From positions 1 through 64,000 of the forward strand of contig DATILI010000148.1 of assembly GCA_035476635.1 (NCBI GenBank): 64,000 nucleotides of DNA, written 5' to 3'. Below, in pieces: positions 10,418-19,770 of this stretch (positions within the stretch are counted from its first letter, which is position 1; every line of letters starts with the position of its first letter). The position numbers and the translations under genes are program-made. Below the pieces are notes generated by a model that searched no databases, was not told where the DNA came from, and saw only the letters and a list, made by a program, of their open reading frames with translations. Origin of the DNA: DATILI01 sp035476635 (lineage in GTDB: Bacteria > Pseudomonadota > Gammaproteobacteria > Burkholderiales > Burkholderiaceae_C).

Positions 10418-10505
10418 TGAGCCCCCACGCTTGCAACTTCGTTGCCTCGCTGCCCCCCGAGGGGGCCCAAGCCTGCCTTGGAGCGGCCCTGCGGAGGCTT
10501 GCCTG
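10418..10505. repeat. G+C-rich hairpin element between ugpA and ugpE
   Basis: The whole 88-base spacer is occupied by structured sequence. GCCCCC–CGA–GGGGGC (10452–10466) forms a tight hairpin, and AAGCCT (10469–10474) pairs with AGGCTT (10495–10500) around a G+C-rich interior. Its wording resembles short intergenic repeats that I recall being common in Comamonadaceae genomes. I see no other full copy in this window, so repeat-family membership is from memory and should be checked genome-wide. Confidence 0.55.
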
Positions 10506-11360
10506 ATGATTCAACGCAACCCGATCCTCGATTTTTTCTCCCACCTGATCCTGATCATCGGCGTGCTGCTGGTGATCTTTCCGGTGTACATCACCATCAT
10601 CGGCTCCACGCAGACGGCCGAGCAGATATCCACCAGCAACCCGCTCTCGCTGCTGCCGGGCAGCAATTTCGTGGAGAGCTACCGGCTCGCCTTGTTCGGC
10701 GGCAAGACCACCGGCGGATCAACCATCGCGCCGGTGGCACCCATGCTGTGGGTCAGCCTGGTCAGCGCCGTGTGCATTGCCGTGGGCAAGATCGCGATCT
10801 CCCTGCTGTCGGCCTTTGCCATCGTCTACTTCCGCTTTCCGCTGAAGAATCTGGTGTTCTGGATGATCTTTGTCACGCTCATGCTGCCGGTGGAGGTGCG
10901 CATCAGCCCGACCTACGAAGTGGTCTCCAACCTGAACATGCTCAACACCTATGCGGGCCTGACGGTGCCGCTCATCGCCTCGGCCACCGCCACCTTCCTG
11001 TTCCGCCAGTTCTTCCTGACGGTGCCCGACGAATTGGTGGAGGCGGCACGCATCGACGGCGCGGGGCCCATGCGTTTCTTCAAGGACGTGCTGCTGCCGC
11101 TGTCCAAGACTTCGATCGCCGCGCTGTTCGTGATCCAGTTCATCTATGGTTGGAACCAGTATCTCTGGCCGTTGCTGGTGACCACCAACGAGGACATGTA
11201 CCCGGTGGTGCTGGGCATCAAGCGCGCCATCTTCGGCGAAGTCTATGTCGAATGGAATGTGGTCATGGCCACCGCCATCCTCGCCATGCTGCCGCCGGCG
11301 CTCGTGGTGATGTTGATGCAGAAGTGGTTCGTCAAGGGCCTGGTGGATACCGAGAAATAA
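10506..11360 (+). CDS. ugpE: UgpE, glycerol-3-phosphate ABC transporter permease
   Basis: This is the second membrane subunit of the Ugp importer, 284 residues with the start MIQRNPILDFFSHL. It has six hydrophobic segments and the EAA loop VEAARIDGAGPMRFFKDVLLP near residue 180. The end, MQKWFVKGLVDTEK, is typical of UgpE/MalG-type permeases. The reading frame is open further upstream into the repeat spacer, but those residues are Pro/Arg-rich and do not resemble a permease. Confidence 0.94.
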   Translation: MIQRNPILDFFSHLILIIGVLLVIFPVYITIIGSTQTAEQISTSNPLSLLPGSNFVESYRLALFGGKTTGGSTIAPVAPMLWVSLVSAVCIAVGKIAISLLSAFAIVYFRFPLKNLVFWMIFVTLMLPVEVRISPTYEVVSNLNMLNTYAGLTVPLIASATATFLFRQFFLTVPDELVEAARIDGAGPMRFFKDVLLPLSKTSIAALFVIQFIYGWNQYLWPLLVTTNEDMYPVVLGIKRAIFGEVYVEWNVVMATAILAMLPPALVVMLMQKWFVKGLVDTEK

Positions 11361-11442
11361 GAAGCAAATGACTTTGCGGCACAGACCAATAAATTGCGCG
11401 GCAGTTTTTGCTCTGCCCTCAACTGACTAGATAAGAAAATTC

Positions 11443-12447
11443 ATGGCAGCAATTCAACTCAACAACGTCATCAAGCGCTACGGCACGGGCAAGCAGGCGC
11501 TGCAAGTCATCCACGGCGTGAACGCCGACATCGCGGACCGCGAGTTCATCGTGATCGTCGGGCCTTCGGGCTGCGGCAAGTCCACCTTGCTGCGCATGGT
11601 CGCGGGCCTGGAAGAAATCAGCGGCGGTGAAATCTCCATTGGCAACCGCGTGGTTAACAACCTCGAGCCAGCCGAGCGCGACATCGCCATGGTGTTCCAG
11701 AACTACGCGTTGTATCCACACATGACCGTGTTCGACAACATGGCCTATGGCCTGAAGATCAAGAAGGTGCCGATCGACGAGATCAAGGTGCGTGTCGACA
11801 AGGCCGCCAAGATTCTCGAACTCGGCCACCTGCTGGACCGCAAGCCACGCCAGCTCTCCGGCGGCCAGCGCCAGCGTGTGGCCATGGGCCGCGCCATCGT
11901 GCGCCAGCCCCAGGTATTCTTGTTCGACGAGCCGCTGTCCAATCTGGACGCCAAGCTGCGCGCGCAAACCCGCCTGGAAATCCAGAAGCTGCACCGCGAG
12001 CTCGGCATTACCTCCCTTTTCGTCACGCACGACCAAGTTGAGGCCATGACGCTGGCGCAGCGCATGATCGTGATGAACGCGGGTGTGATGGAGCAATTCG
12101 GCACGCCCGAAGAGGTCTACCACCGGCCGGCCACCACCTTTGTTGCGAGCTTCATTGGTTCGCCGCCGATGAACCTGCTGAAGAATGCGCCCGGTGGCCG
12201 TGCGGGCACCATCATGGGCATCCGACCCGAACACCTGGACATCGGCTCGACCGGCTGGGAGCTGCGGGTAGAAACCGTCGAGTTGCTCGGTGCGGAACGC
12301 CTCGTCTACTGCCGCTTGGGTGACGATCAGATCATCGTGCGGACGGATGAAGACAAGCCCGCGCCGGCCACAGACGCCATCATCCACGTTGCCCCGCGCG
12401 AAGACCGGCTGCATTGGTTCGACGCCGCGAGCGGCAAGCGCCTCTGA
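11443..12447 (+). CDS. ugpC: UgpC, glycerol-3-phosphate ABC transporter ATP-binding protein
   Basis: This 334-residue ATPase energises UgpBAE. Walker A is GPSGCGKST near residue 38, the Q-loop is [17 protein letters not shown], the signature is LSGGQRQRV, and Walker B is [15 protein letters not shown]-terminal TOBE-type regulatory domain follows; it is slightly shorter than in E. coli UgpC (about 356 residues). An 82-base gap separates it from ugpE, and ugpQ starts five bases after its stop. Confidence 0.94.
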   Translation: MAAIQLNNVIKRYGTGKQALQVIHGVNADIADREFIVIVGPSGCGKSTLLRMVAGLEEISGGEISIGNRVVNNLEPAERDIAMVFQNYALYPHMTVFDNMAYGLKIKKVPIDEIKVRVDKAAKILELGHLLDRKPRQLSGGQRQRVAMGRAIVRQPQVFLFDEPLSNLDAKLRAQTRLEIQKLHRELGITSLFVTHDQVEAMTLAQRMIVMNAGVMEQFGTPEEVYHRPATTFVASFIGSPPMNLLKNAPGGRAGTIMGIRPEHLDIGSTGWELRVETVELLGAERLVYCRLGDDQIIVRTDEDKPAPATDAIIHVAPREDRLHWFDAASGKRL

Positions 12448-12451
12448 ATCG

Positions 12452-13186
12452 ATGCCAGTCTGGCCCTATCCACGCTGGGTAGCCCATCGCGGCGCCGGCA
12501 AACTGGCGCCTGAAAATACGCTGGCGGCCTTTCGCCTCGGAGCCAGCCACGGCTACCGGATGTTCGAGTGCGACGTGAAACTGTCGGCCGACGGTGTGCC
12601 TTTTCTCATGCACGACGCCACGCTGGAACGCACGACCAATGGCAAGGGCGTGGGCGGCGAGAAGCCTTGGAGCGCCCTTTCGCAACTGGATGCCGGCAGC
12701 TGGCATTCGCGCGCCTATGCGGGCGAGCCGCTGCCTACATTCGAAAACATTGCGCGCTTTTGCCTGGACAACGGCTACTGCCTGAACATCGAGATCAAGC
12801 CAACGCCTGGCGTGGAGCGCCAAACCGGTGAGGTGGTCGCCGCCTACGCCGCCCGCCTTTGGCAAGACGCACTGCCGCCTTTGCTTACCTCGTTCAGGCC
12901 CGAAGCATTGGAGGGGGCGATGGCCACCGCCCCGCAATTGCCACGCGGCCTGCTGCTCGACACCTTGTGGACCGGCTGGCTCGAAACGGCGCTCTCCCTG
13001 GGATGCGTGGCGGTGGTCTGCAACCATGCACTGTGGGATATCTCGTCGGTTACCCAAGCCAAGAGCGCCGGCCTGCGAATGTTGAGCTACACCGTCAACG
13101 ACGAATGGGCGGCAGAGCGCCTGACCAGGCTCGGAACGGACGGAATCATCACCGATCGGGTCGATCTATTTGCGCCAGCCGCGTAG
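12452..13186 (+). CDS. ugpQ: UgpQ, cytoplasmic glycerophosphodiester phosphodiesterase
   Basis: This 244-residue GDPD-family TIM-barrel enzyme hydrolyses imported glycerophosphodiesters to glycerol-3-phosphate and an alcohol. The catalytic signature runs from WVAHRGAGKLAPENTLAAF to FECDVKLSADGVPFLMHD (His, Glu, Asp and His in place), and the metal-site IEIKP lies near residue 113. It has no signal peptide, which fits cleavage after uptake. The frame continues upstream into ugpC, but the ATG just after the ugpC stop is the sensible start. Its 3' end overlaps the convergent membrane-protein gene by 21 bases. Confidence 0.93.
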   Translation: MPVWPYPRWVAHRGAGKLAPENTLAAFRLGASHGYRMFECDVKLSADGVPFLMHDATLERTTNGKGVGGEKPWSALSQLDAGSWHSRAYAGEPLPTFENIARFCLDNGYCLNIEIKPTPGVERQTGEVVAAYAARLWQDALPPLLTSFRPEALEGAMATAPQLPRGLLLDTLWTGWLETALSLGCVAVVCNHALWDISSVTQAKSAGLRMLSYTVNDEWAAERLTRLGTDGIITDRVDLFAPAA

Positions 13187-13444
13187 CACCAGCCACTGGC
13201 TGACGGCGCAAACTGCCACCAACGCAGCGTAGGTCGCCATCTTTCCGTCGCGGCCAAAGTACCACAGGCCAGCCAGCGACATTGCCACGCAAGCTACAAA
13301 ACTAGTAGCAACCTGCACCCACCAGACGGGCGTAGCAGCATCCCTTGGCATGAAGAAGCGGGCCGCGAGCATGGTCAGCACCGCCAGGCAGAACGCCGGC
13401 GCCACGAAATTGAGCAGGTGGATCAGCAGGTCAATGGGTCCCAT
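13166..13444 (-). CDS. Small hypothetical inner-membrane protein
   Basis: This 92-residue protein has three hydrophobic stretches (LLIHLLNFVAPAFCLAVLTML, VATSFVACVAMSLAGLWYF and AALVAVCAVSQWLVLRGW). It starts MGPIDLLIHL. I do not recognise a named family. It is divergent from hemA, and its 3' end overlaps ugpQ. The coding call is supported by the coherent membrane topology, unlike the G/H/R-rich antisense translation that precedes it in the same frame. Confidence 0.65.
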   Translation of the reverse strand: MGPIDLLIHLLNFVAPAFCLAVLTMLAARFFMPRDAATPVWWVQVATSFVACVAMSLAGLWYFGRDGKMATYAALVAVCAVSQWLVLRGWRK

Positions 13445-13501
13445 GGGCGGCGGCGAGGCAGGGGCTTGCAAGCCCCAAGTACTTGATATTCCGACAAATT
13501 T

Positions 13502-13514
13502 TATAATCGCGAAA
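13502..13514 (+). promoter_or_regulatory. hemA promoter -10 placing the transcript start at or next to the ATG
   Basis: A consensus TATAAT (13502–13507) lies only six bases before the hemA ATG. Transcription from it would start at about the A of the start codon, giving a leaderless or nearly leaderless mRNA. There is no good -35 at 17 bases; TTGATA at 13483–13488 is only 13 bases away. No Shine–Dalgarno sequence is visible. Confidence 0.5.
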
Positions 13515-14797
13515 TGGCAGTCTGGGCATTGGGCATCAATCACACGACCGCGCCGCTGGATTTGCGCGGCCGGTTTGCGTTCGCCATCGACCAAATCGAG
13601 CCCACGCTGCAGGCGTTTCGCGCCTCGCTGAACCGCCAGCCCGAAGCCGCCATCATCTCCACCTGCAACCGCACCGAGGTCTATTGCGCCGGCGAACGGC
13701 CCGAGCTGGACCAAACGCTGGATTGGCTCGCCGGCTCCGGCGGTGTTTCCCCTGCCCTGTTGCGTTCGCATGTCTACACGCTGCAAGACGGGCCGGCCGC
13801 GCGCCATGCCTTCCGGGTGGCCAGCGGACTGGATTCCATGGTGCTGGGCGAGCCGCAGATCCTGGGTCAGATGAAAGACGCGGTGCGCGCGGCTGACGAA
13901 GCCGGCGCCCTTGGCACCACGCTCAACCAGTTGTTTCAGCGCTCCTTCGCCGTGGCCAAGGAAGTGCGCACCTCCACTGAGATCGGCACCCACAGCATCA
14001 GCATGGCCGCGGCCGCGGTGCGGCTGGCCGGCCAGTTGTTCGAAGACCTCGGCAAGATTCGTGTTCTTTTTGTCGGCGCGGGTGAAATGATCGAGCTGGC
14101 GGCGACGCACTTCGCGGCCAAGAGCCCCCAATCCATTGCCATCGCCAACCGCACCCTGGAGCGCGGCGAAAAACTCGCCTCGCGTTTTGGCGGCGAAGTC
14201 ATGCGCCTGGCCGACCTGCCCAGCCGCCTGCACGAGTTTGACGCCGTGGTGAGCTGCACTGCCAGCACCTTGCCCATCATCGGCCTGGGTGCCGTCGAGC
14301 GTGCGCTCAAGGCGCGCAAGCACCGGCCGATGTTCATGGTGGACCTGGCCGTGCCGCGTGACATCGAGCCCGAGGTCAAGGCCCTGCGCGACGTTTATCT
14401 CTATACCGTTGATGACCTGGCCGGCGTGGTGCAGACCGCGCAGGCCAACCGGCAGGCGGCCGTGGCCCAGGCCGAAGCCATCATCGACGCCGGCGTGCAA
14501 AGCTTTCTGCACTGGATGGACCAGCGCGACCCCGCCAAGGGCGTGGTGCCGCTGATCCAGCAGCTCAATACGCAGGCCGACGAATGGCGCGCATTGGAAA
14601 TCGCGCGCGCCAAGAAGCTGTTGGCCAAGGGCGAGAATATCGACGCGGTTCTGGAAGCGCTCTCGCGCGGCCTCACGCAGAAAATGATGCACGGCGCCAT
14701 GGCCGAACTCAACGCCGCCGACCCGGCGCATCGCGAACAGACAACCCAGGCCATTTCGCGCCTGTTTCTGCGCTCCCAAGGCAATAACGGCCTCTAG
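13514..14797 (+). CDS. hemA: HemA, glutamyl-tRNA reductase
   Basis: HemA catalyses the first committed step of C5-pathway tetrapyrrole synthesis, reducing glutamyl-tRNA to glutamate-1-semialdehyde with NADPH. It has 427 residues starting [15 protein letters not shown]. The catalytic Cys lies in [11 protein letters not shown] near residue 50. The NADPH-domain signature [18 protein letters not shown] and the nucleotide-binding [17 protein letters not shown] follow. Length and motifs match the family throughout. It is first in hemA–prfA–prmC–grxD. Confidence 0.97.
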   Translation: MAVWALGINHTTAPLDLRGRFAFAIDQIEPTLQAFRASLNRQPEAAIISTCNRTEVYCAGERPELDQTLDWLAGSGGVSPALLRSHVYTLQDGPAARHAFRVASGLDSMVLGEPQILGQMKDAVRAADEAGALGTTLNQLFQRSFAVAKEVRTSTEIGTHSISMAAAAVRLAGQLFEDLGKIRVLFVGAGEMIELAATHFAAKSPQSIAIANRTLERGEKLASRFGGEVMRLADLPSRLHEFDAVVSCTASTLPIIGLGAVERALKARKHRPMFMVDLAVPRDIEPEVKALRDVYLYTVDDLAGVVQTAQANRQAAVAQAEAIIDAGVQSFLHWMDQRDPAKGVVPLIQQLNTQADEWRALEIARAKKLLAKGENIDAVLEALSRGLTQKMMHGAMAELNAADPAHREQTTQAISRLFLRSQGNNGL

Positions 14798-14877
14798 CGC
14801 CGATCGCTTTCAAGCCTCCAAGCTTGCTGCAGTTCCTGTAGCGATGCCGTTCTCCTGCAGTCTTCATTTCTCCCACC

Positions 14878-15966
14878 ATGAAACCCTTTCTTCGCAATCG
14901 ACTCGAGCGCTACGCGCAACGCCTTTCGGAGCTGGACTTTTTGCTCTCGCGCGAAGACATCATGCGTGACATGAGCCAATTCCTGGTGCTCTCGCGCGAG
15001 CATTCCGAGGTCACTCAGATGGCTGGCCGCTATGCGCGCTATGTGCAGCGAGAGGCCGACCTGGCCGCTGCGCGCGAGATGCAGGCCGACCCCGAGATGG
15101 CCGAGATGGCGCAGGAAGAAATCGCTTCCGCCGAGAGCGAACTCGCTCAACTCGAAGATGAGTTGCAGCGCCTGCTGCTGCCCAAGGACCCGGACGGTGC
15201 GCGCAACGCGTTCATGGAAATCCGTGCGGGCACCGGTGGCGACGAATCGGCCCTGTTTGCCGGCGACCTGCTGCGCATGTACACGCGCTTCGCCGAACGC
15301 CAGGGCTGGAAGACGGAACTGCTCAGCGAGTCGGCAAGCGAATTGGGCGGCTACAAGGAGGTGGTACTGCGCGTGCAGGGCGACGATGTCTACGGCAAGC
15401 TGCGCTTTGAATCCGGCGGGCATCGCGTGCAGCGCGTGCCGGCCACCGAAACACAAGGGCGCATCCACACCAGCGCCTGCACCGTGGCGGTGCTGGCCGA
15501 GCCCGACGAGGCGCAGGCCGTGCAGATCAATCCGTCGGACTTGCGCATCGACACCTACCGTGCCAGCGGCGCCGGCGGCCAGCACATCAACAAGACCGAT
15601 TCGGCCGTGCGCATTACGCACATTCCGACCGGCATCGTTGCCGAATGCCAGGACGACCGCTCGCAGCACCGCAACAAGGCCAAGGCTTTGCAGGTGCTTT
15701 CCGCGCGCATCCAGGAAAAGGACCGCAGCGAACGTGCGGCAAAAGACGCCGCCATGCGCAAAGGCCTGATCGGCAGCGGCGACCGATCGGACCGGATCCG
15801 CACCTACAACTTCCCCCAGGGGCGGCTGACCGACCACCGCATCAACCTGACGCTGTACAAGCTGCAGTTCATCATGGAAGGCGACCTGGAGGAAGTGGTG
15901 CGCTCCCTGCTGCAGGCCCGTGAAGCCGAGCAGCTTGAAGAGCTGGAAAGCGGCGTAGCCGCCTGA
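14878..15966 (+). CDS. prfA: Peptide chain release factor 1
   Basis: RF1 recognises UAA and UAG and triggers peptide release. The 362-residue sequence holds the GGQ catalytic loop ([17 protein letters not shown]) near residue 230. The stop-codon anticodon region has the [15 protein letters not shown] stretch typical of RF1 and RF2. The PxT-type tripeptide was not resolved by eye; neighbouring prmC supports RF1 in the hemA–prfA–prmC order. An 80-base gap with no clear signal separates it from hemA. Confidence 0.96.
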   Translation: MKPFLRNRLERYAQRLSELDFLLSREDIMRDMSQFLVLSREHSEVTQMAGRYARYVQREADLAAAREMQADPEMAEMAQEEIASAESELAQLEDELQRLLLPKDPDGARNAFMEIRAGTGGDESALFAGDLLRMYTRFAERQGWKTELLSESASELGGYKEVVLRVQGDDVYGKLRFESGGHRVQRVPATETQGRIHTSACTVAVLAEPDEAQAVQINPSDLRIDTYRASGAGGQHINKTDSAVRITHIPTGIVAECQDDRSQHRNKAKALQVLSARIQEKDRSERAAKDAAMRKGLIGSGDRSDRIRTYNFPQGRLTDHRINLTLYKLQFIMEGDLEEVVRSLLQAREAEQLEELESGVAA

Positions 15967-15973
15967 TTGGTCC

Positions 15974-16822
15974 ATGGATATGCAGTCTGGCCCCATGAAC
16001 ATCGCGCAGGCGCTGGTGGCCGCACGCGCGCTGGGGCTGGATCGGCTGGATGCCCAATTGCTGCTGCTGCATGCGCTGGGACGTCCTGCCGGCGATCGTG
16101 CCTGGCTGGTTGCGCACGACACCGACGCGCTGCCCGAGACCGCGAGAACGAGTTTCCTGGCACTCAGCCAACGCCGCACCGCCGGCGAGCCGCTGGCCTA
16201 CATCACCGGCTCCAAGGAATTTTTCGGACTGGATTTGCAAATCGATGCACGTGTGCTGGTACCGCGGCCTGACACCGAAACACTGGTGGAATGGGGCCTG
16301 GAATGCATGTCGGGGCTGCGAGGCGCCGCAGCGCTGGATCTGGGAACGGGCAGCGGCGCCATAGCACTGGCACTAAAAGCCAGCCGCCCGGATGCCACCG
16401 TCTCGGCGGTGGATGCCAGCGCCGAAGCCTTGCAGGTAGCGGGGGCCAATGCTGGCCGGCTGGCACTTTCCATCAGATTCCTGCAGGGCTCCTGGTTCGG
16501 CCCGGTACGCGGCCAGTTCGATTTGATCGTCTCGAACCCGCCTTACATCGCCGCCGGCGATCCGCACCTGCCGGCATTGGCGCACGAACCCTTGCAAGCG
16601 CTTGCCAGTGGCCCCGATGGGTTGGACGACATCCGCGTCCTGGCCGCCCAGGCGCCAGTCCATTTGTTCGCAGGCGGCTGGCTGCTGCTGGAGCACGGCT
16701 ATGACCAGGCACCGGCCGTGCGCGCGCTGCTCGTGCAAAACGGCTTCTTGCAGGTGCAAAGCCGGGTCGACCTCGCAGGCATCGAGCGCTGCTCGGGCGG
16801 ACAAAGGCCGGCACTGGGATAA
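15974..16822 (+). CDS. prmC: PrmC, release factor glutamine N5-methyltransferase
   Basis: PrmC methylates the glutamine of the GGQ loop in release factors, using SAM. It has 282 residues from MDMQSGPMNIAQ; a start at the second ATG (MNIAQAL) is equally possible. The N-terminal helical domain precedes the SAM motif ALDLGTGSGAIALALKA (near residue 120), and the substrate motif is SNPPYIAAGD (near residue 190). It starts seven bases after the prfA stop, so the enzyme and its substrate are co-expressed. Confidence 0.95.
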   Translation: MDMQSGPMNIAQALVAARALGLDRLDAQLLLLHALGRPAGDRAWLVAHDTDALPETARTSFLALSQRRTAGEPLAYITGSKEFFGLDLQIDARVLVPRPDTETLVEWGLECMSGLRGAAALDLGTGSGAIALALKASRPDATVSAVDASAEALQVAGANAGRLALSIRFLQGSWFGPVRGQFDLIVSNPPYIAAGDPHLPALAHEPLQALASGPDGLDDIRVLAAQAPVHLFAGGWLLLEHGYDQAPAVRALLVQNGFLQVQSRVDLAGIERCSGGQRPALG

Positions 16823-16885
16823 TCCACGGTTGAAGTTTTCCCGGGCTCGTTATTTCCAACGCGCCCATTGACGCAGGAGTGAGAT

Positions 16886-17212
16886 ATGAGTGACGCCCAA
16901 CAACGCATCGACGAACTGGTCAAGGCCAACGAAGTGCTGCTGTTCATGAAAGGCAATGCCAGCTTTCCAATGTGCGGCTTTTCCGGCCGCGCCATCCAGA
17001 TCCTCAAGGCCTGTGGCGTGGACCCCAAGAGCGTCGCCACCGTCAACGTCCTCGAAGACGATGGCATCCGCCAGGGCATCAAGGAATACAGCAACTGGCC
17101 GACGATTCCGCAGCTCTATGTGAAGGGCGAATTCATCGGCGGATCGGACATCATGATGGAGATGTACGAGTCTGGCGAGTTGCAACAGGTACTGGGCACG
17201 CCCTCCGCTTGA
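16886..17212 (+). CDS. grxD: Monothiol glutaredoxin (Grx4/GrxD type)
   Basis: This 108-residue monothiol glutaredoxin binds and delivers [2Fe-2S] clusters with glutathione, often with BolA partners. The active site is PMCGFSGRA near residue 30, the glutathione-binding WPTIPQLYVKGEFIGGSDI follows, and the end is LGTPSA. A good ribosome-binding site (GCAGGAGTGAG) precedes the ATG. A BolA-like partner is encoded elsewhere in this window (60.9 kb). Confidence 0.96.
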   Translation: MSDAQQRIDELVKANEVLLFMKGNASFPMCGFSGRAIQILKACGVDPKSVATVNVLEDDGIRQGIKEYSNWPTIPQLYVKGEFIGGSDIMMEMYESGELQQVLGTPSA

Positions 17213-17220
17213 GCGTAGAT

Positions 17221-17253
17221 TTGCTGGCAGCGGGACGCAATGGCTGCCAGCAA
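17221..17253 (+). terminator. Hairpin after grxD
   Basis: TTGCTGGCAGC and GCTGCCAGCAA form a perfect 11-bp stem with an 11-base loop, eight bases after the grxD stop. No U-tract follows, so it may stabilise the 3' end or aid Rho-dependent termination rather than act alone. Confidence 0.55.
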
Positions 17254-17356
17254 GCGTGACCTTTGTCGCGTTCGGCCGACGTTGACAGGGATTTTCCGTT
17301 GTGGCGCGGCAGCGTCTATGCTGAAATGAAAGCGTGTCCGTTGCCAGGGGCCTCTC

Positions 17357-18352
17357 ATGGAATCCCGCAGTCTCGTTGCACAGCCTTCCTCGTTCAAGCT
17401 GCCCGTCGCCAGCGTGCGCAGCGTTTTTCACATGCACGACGTGGAGCGCAAGCTGGCCAAGTTGCCAGACAAGGACCACGAGAACTTGCGCAGCACCTAC
17501 CAGCGCATGCTCGAACGAGGGCCCGAGCGCTTCCAGGTCAAGCCAAGTGGTGTGCCCGAGATGGCGACCCTGTACGAACAACTTCCGAATTTCACTGAAG
17601 CCCTGGACGATGTACGGCGCCATGTTGCACTGAGCCAGGACAGCCGCGACGGGCTGGAGGTCACGCCCATGCTGCTGCTGGGCCCGCCGGGCATCGGCAA
17701 GACCCATTTCGCCAAGAAGCTCGCCGACTTGCTGGGTACCGGCATGAGCCTGGTGCCGATGAGCTCAATGACGGCCGGTTGGCTGCTTTCGGGTTCGTCC
17801 TCGCAATGGAAAGGCGCCAAGCCCGGCAAGGTTTTCGAGGCACTGGTGGACGGCCAATATGCCAACCCGGTGATCGTGGTCGACGAAATCGACAAAGCCA
17901 GCTGCGACGCGCAGTACGACCCAATGGGTGCGCTCTACAGCCTATTGGAGCACGACACGGCTCAGACATTCATGGACGAGTTCGCCGAAGTGGCGATCGA
18001 CGCCAGCCAGGTGATCTGGATCACCACGGCCAACGACGAGAACGCCATTCCCGAGCCCATTCGCAATCGCATGAATGTGTTCGAAATCGAGGCACCGACA
18101 CCAGAGCAGGCACGTACCATCGCGCGTAGCCTGTACCTCGCCATCCGCGCCGAGCACGATTGGGGCCATCGCTTCGCGCCCGAACCGCAAAGCGACGTAC
18201 TCGACCATTTGGCCGAACTTGCTCCACGCGAAATGCGCCGTGCGCTGATGACCGGCTTTGGCAATGCGCGGCTTGATCGGCGCGACGAGGTCAGCGTCGA
18301 CGATTTGCCAAAAGCCGGCGAGCGCAAGGGGCGGATCGGCTTCCTGCAGTAG
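17357..18352 (+). CDS. Lon-like AAA+ ATPase without a protease domain
   Basis: This 331-residue single-module AAA+ ATPase has Walker A GPPGIGKT (109–116), Walker B VIVVDEIDK (172–180) and a sensor-1 WITTANDENAIP near 219. The arginine-finger region is EPIRNRMNVFEI, and a sensor-2/lid follows with PREMRRALMTGFGNARLD. The ATPase core looks like that of Lon, but there is no Lon N-domain and no Ser–Lys protease domain. The first 100 residues contain a short helical region. Function is unknown; remodelling of a partner protein is an inference from the fold. A hairpin follows the stop. Confidence 0.8.
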   Translation: MESRSLVAQPSSFKLPVASVRSVFHMHDVERKLAKLPDKDHENLRSTYQRMLERGPERFQVKPSGVPEMATLYEQLPNFTEALDDVRRHVALSQDSRDGLEVTPMLLLGPPGIGKTHFAKKLADLLGTGMSLVPMSSMTAGWLLSGSSSQWKGAKPGKVFEALVDGQYANPVIVVDEIDKASCDAQYDPMGALYSLLEHDTAQTFMDEFAEVAIDASQVIWITTANDENAIPEPIRNRMNVFEIEAPTPEQARTIARSLYLAIRAEHDWGHRFAPEPQSDVLDHLAELAPREMRRALMTGFGNARLDRRDEVSVDDLPKAGERKGRIGFLQ

Positions 18353-18355
18353 CCA

Positions 18356-18384
18356 CCACTGCTGCCGCATAGCGGCAGCAGTGG
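18356..18384 (+). terminator. Perfect hairpin after the AAA+ ATPase gene
   Basis: CCACTGCTGCCGC and GCGGCAGCAGTGG form a 13-bp perfect stem around an ATA loop, starting three bases after the stop codon. There is no U-tract, so intrinsic termination is probable but not certain. Confidence 0.6.
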
Positions 18385-18453
18385 ACCGGTAAACTCCGGG
18401 GACGGGGCACAGACCGCTTGGGCTCTTGCAGTGCCTCCTTAGAAAGACCGGGG

Positions 18454-19767
18454 ATGAGCTTCACCCACAGCCTGATCACCATCGTTTTGCTGATCGCGGC
18501 CAGTGCTTTTTTCTCGCTGGCCGAGATCTCGCTGGCCGCTTCGCGCCGCCTGCGCCTGCGCCAGATGGCTGACGAGGGCGATGCACGCGCCGAACGCGTC
18601 ATGCGCGTGCAGGAGCAGCCGGGCAACTACTTCACGGTCGTGCAAATTGCGCTGAACGCCATTGCGATCCTGGGCGGCGTGGTAGGCGAAGGCGCGTTCA
18701 GTCCGCACTTCTCGAGCCTCTTCGAGCAATGGCTTACGCCCGCTGGCGCTGAAAGGGCCGGCTTCGGGGTCTCGTTCGTGCTCATCATTTCGCTTTTCAT
18801 CGTGTTCGCCGACTTGTTTCCCAAGCAGCTCGGCATGACAGACCCGGAGCATGTGGCGGTGCGCCTGATAGGGCCGATGCAAAGCCTGATGGTGCTACTC
18901 AAACCCGCGGTCTGGCTGTTCAGCAAGTGCACAGACGGCTTGTTTCGCCTGTTCGGTCTGCCCGCCCAGCGCGATGACCGCATCACCTCAGCCGACATCC
19001 TGGCCATGACCGAAGCTGGCACCCAGGCCGGTGTGCTGGAGCAGCGCGAGCAGCAGGTCATCGCCAATGTTTTTGAGCTCGACACGCGCATGGTCTCCAG
19101 CGCCATGACGCAGCGCGACCGCATTGCCTGGTTCCGCCGGGATGATCCGGACGCGATCGTGCGGGCGCGCATCGTGGCCCAGCCGTTTTCTTCCTACCCG
19201 GTATGTGATGGCGTCATCGACCACGTGGTGGGGTATGTGGATGCCAAGATCATGTTCCAGCGCGTCCTCAACGAGCAATCGATTTCTCCAGGTGCCGATG
19301 GCATGCTGCAGAAGGTGCTGATCATTCCCGATCGCCTGAGCCTGACCGAGGTGCTGGAGCAGTTCCGCCAGGCGCATGAAGACTTCGCGGTGATCGTCAA
19401 CGAATACAGCCTGGTGGTCGGTGTGATCACGCTCAACGACGTCATGAGCACGGTGATGGGCGACCTGGTGCCGCCGGACGACGAGGAGCTGATCGTGCGG
19501 CGCGACGAAAACTCCTGGCTCATCGACGGCATCACGCCGGTGCAGGACGTACAGCGCGCCCTGCACCTGGACAGCTTGCCGCATGCCGAAGAATACGAAA
19601 CCCTTGCAGGATTCCTGATGGTGATGCTGCGCCGCGTACCCAAGCGGACCGACAAGGTCAGCTGGGAGGGCTATCAGTTCGAGGTGATGGACGTGGACAG
19701 CTACCGCATCGATCAGGTGATGGTGACCCGGCTTGCGGCCATTGCAGCACCGGCGCCGCCAGCGTAG
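18454..19767 (+). CDS. CorC/HlyC-family membrane protein with CBS domains
   Basis: This 437-residue protein starts MSFTHSLITIVLLIAASAFFSLAEISLAASRR, the hallmark of a DUF21 (CNNM) transmembrane domain with about four segments. A CBS pair follows (about residues 215–340, with EYSLVVGVITLNDVMSTVMGD), then a C-terminal CorC_HlyC domain (NSWLIDGITPVQDVQRAL, VSWEGYQFEVMDVD). Family members are called hemolysin-like or Mg/Co efflux proteins; ion homeostasis is more likely than hemolysis. An upstream in-frame ATG adds 12 residues that lack family support. Confidence 0.9.
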   Translation: MSFTHSLITIVLLIAASAFFSLAEISLAASRRLRLRQMADEGDARAERVMRVQEQPGNYFTVVQIALNAIAILGGVVGEGAFSPHFSSLFEQWLTPAGAERAGFGVSFVLIISLFIVFADLFPKQLGMTDPEHVAVRLIGPMQSLMVLLKPAVWLFSKCTDGLFRLFGLPAQRDDRITSADILAMTEAGTQAGVLEQREQQVIANVFELDTRMVSSAMTQRDRIAWFRRDDPDAIVRARIVAQPFSSYPVCDGVIDHVVGYVDAKIMFQRVLNEQSISPGADGMLQKVLIIPDRLSLTEVLEQFRQAHEDFAVIVNEYSLVVGVITLNDVMSTVMGDLVPPDDEELIVRRDENSWLIDGITPVQDVQRALHLDSLPHAEEYETLAGFLMVMLRRVPKRTDKVSWEGYQFEVMDVDSYRIDQVMVTRLAAIAAPAPPA

Positions 19768-19770
19768 CGG

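Noticed and set aside
13166..14779. A 537-residue minus-strand frame opposite hemA
   Set aside because: Only the last 92 residues form a coherent membrane protein. The rest is antisense to hemA and crosses its promoter.
17282..17322. TTGACA before the AAA+ ATPase gene as a promoter
   Set aside because: No -10 occurs at 16–19 bases. The nearest TATGCT is about 29 bases away, so the consensus -35 seems to be chance.
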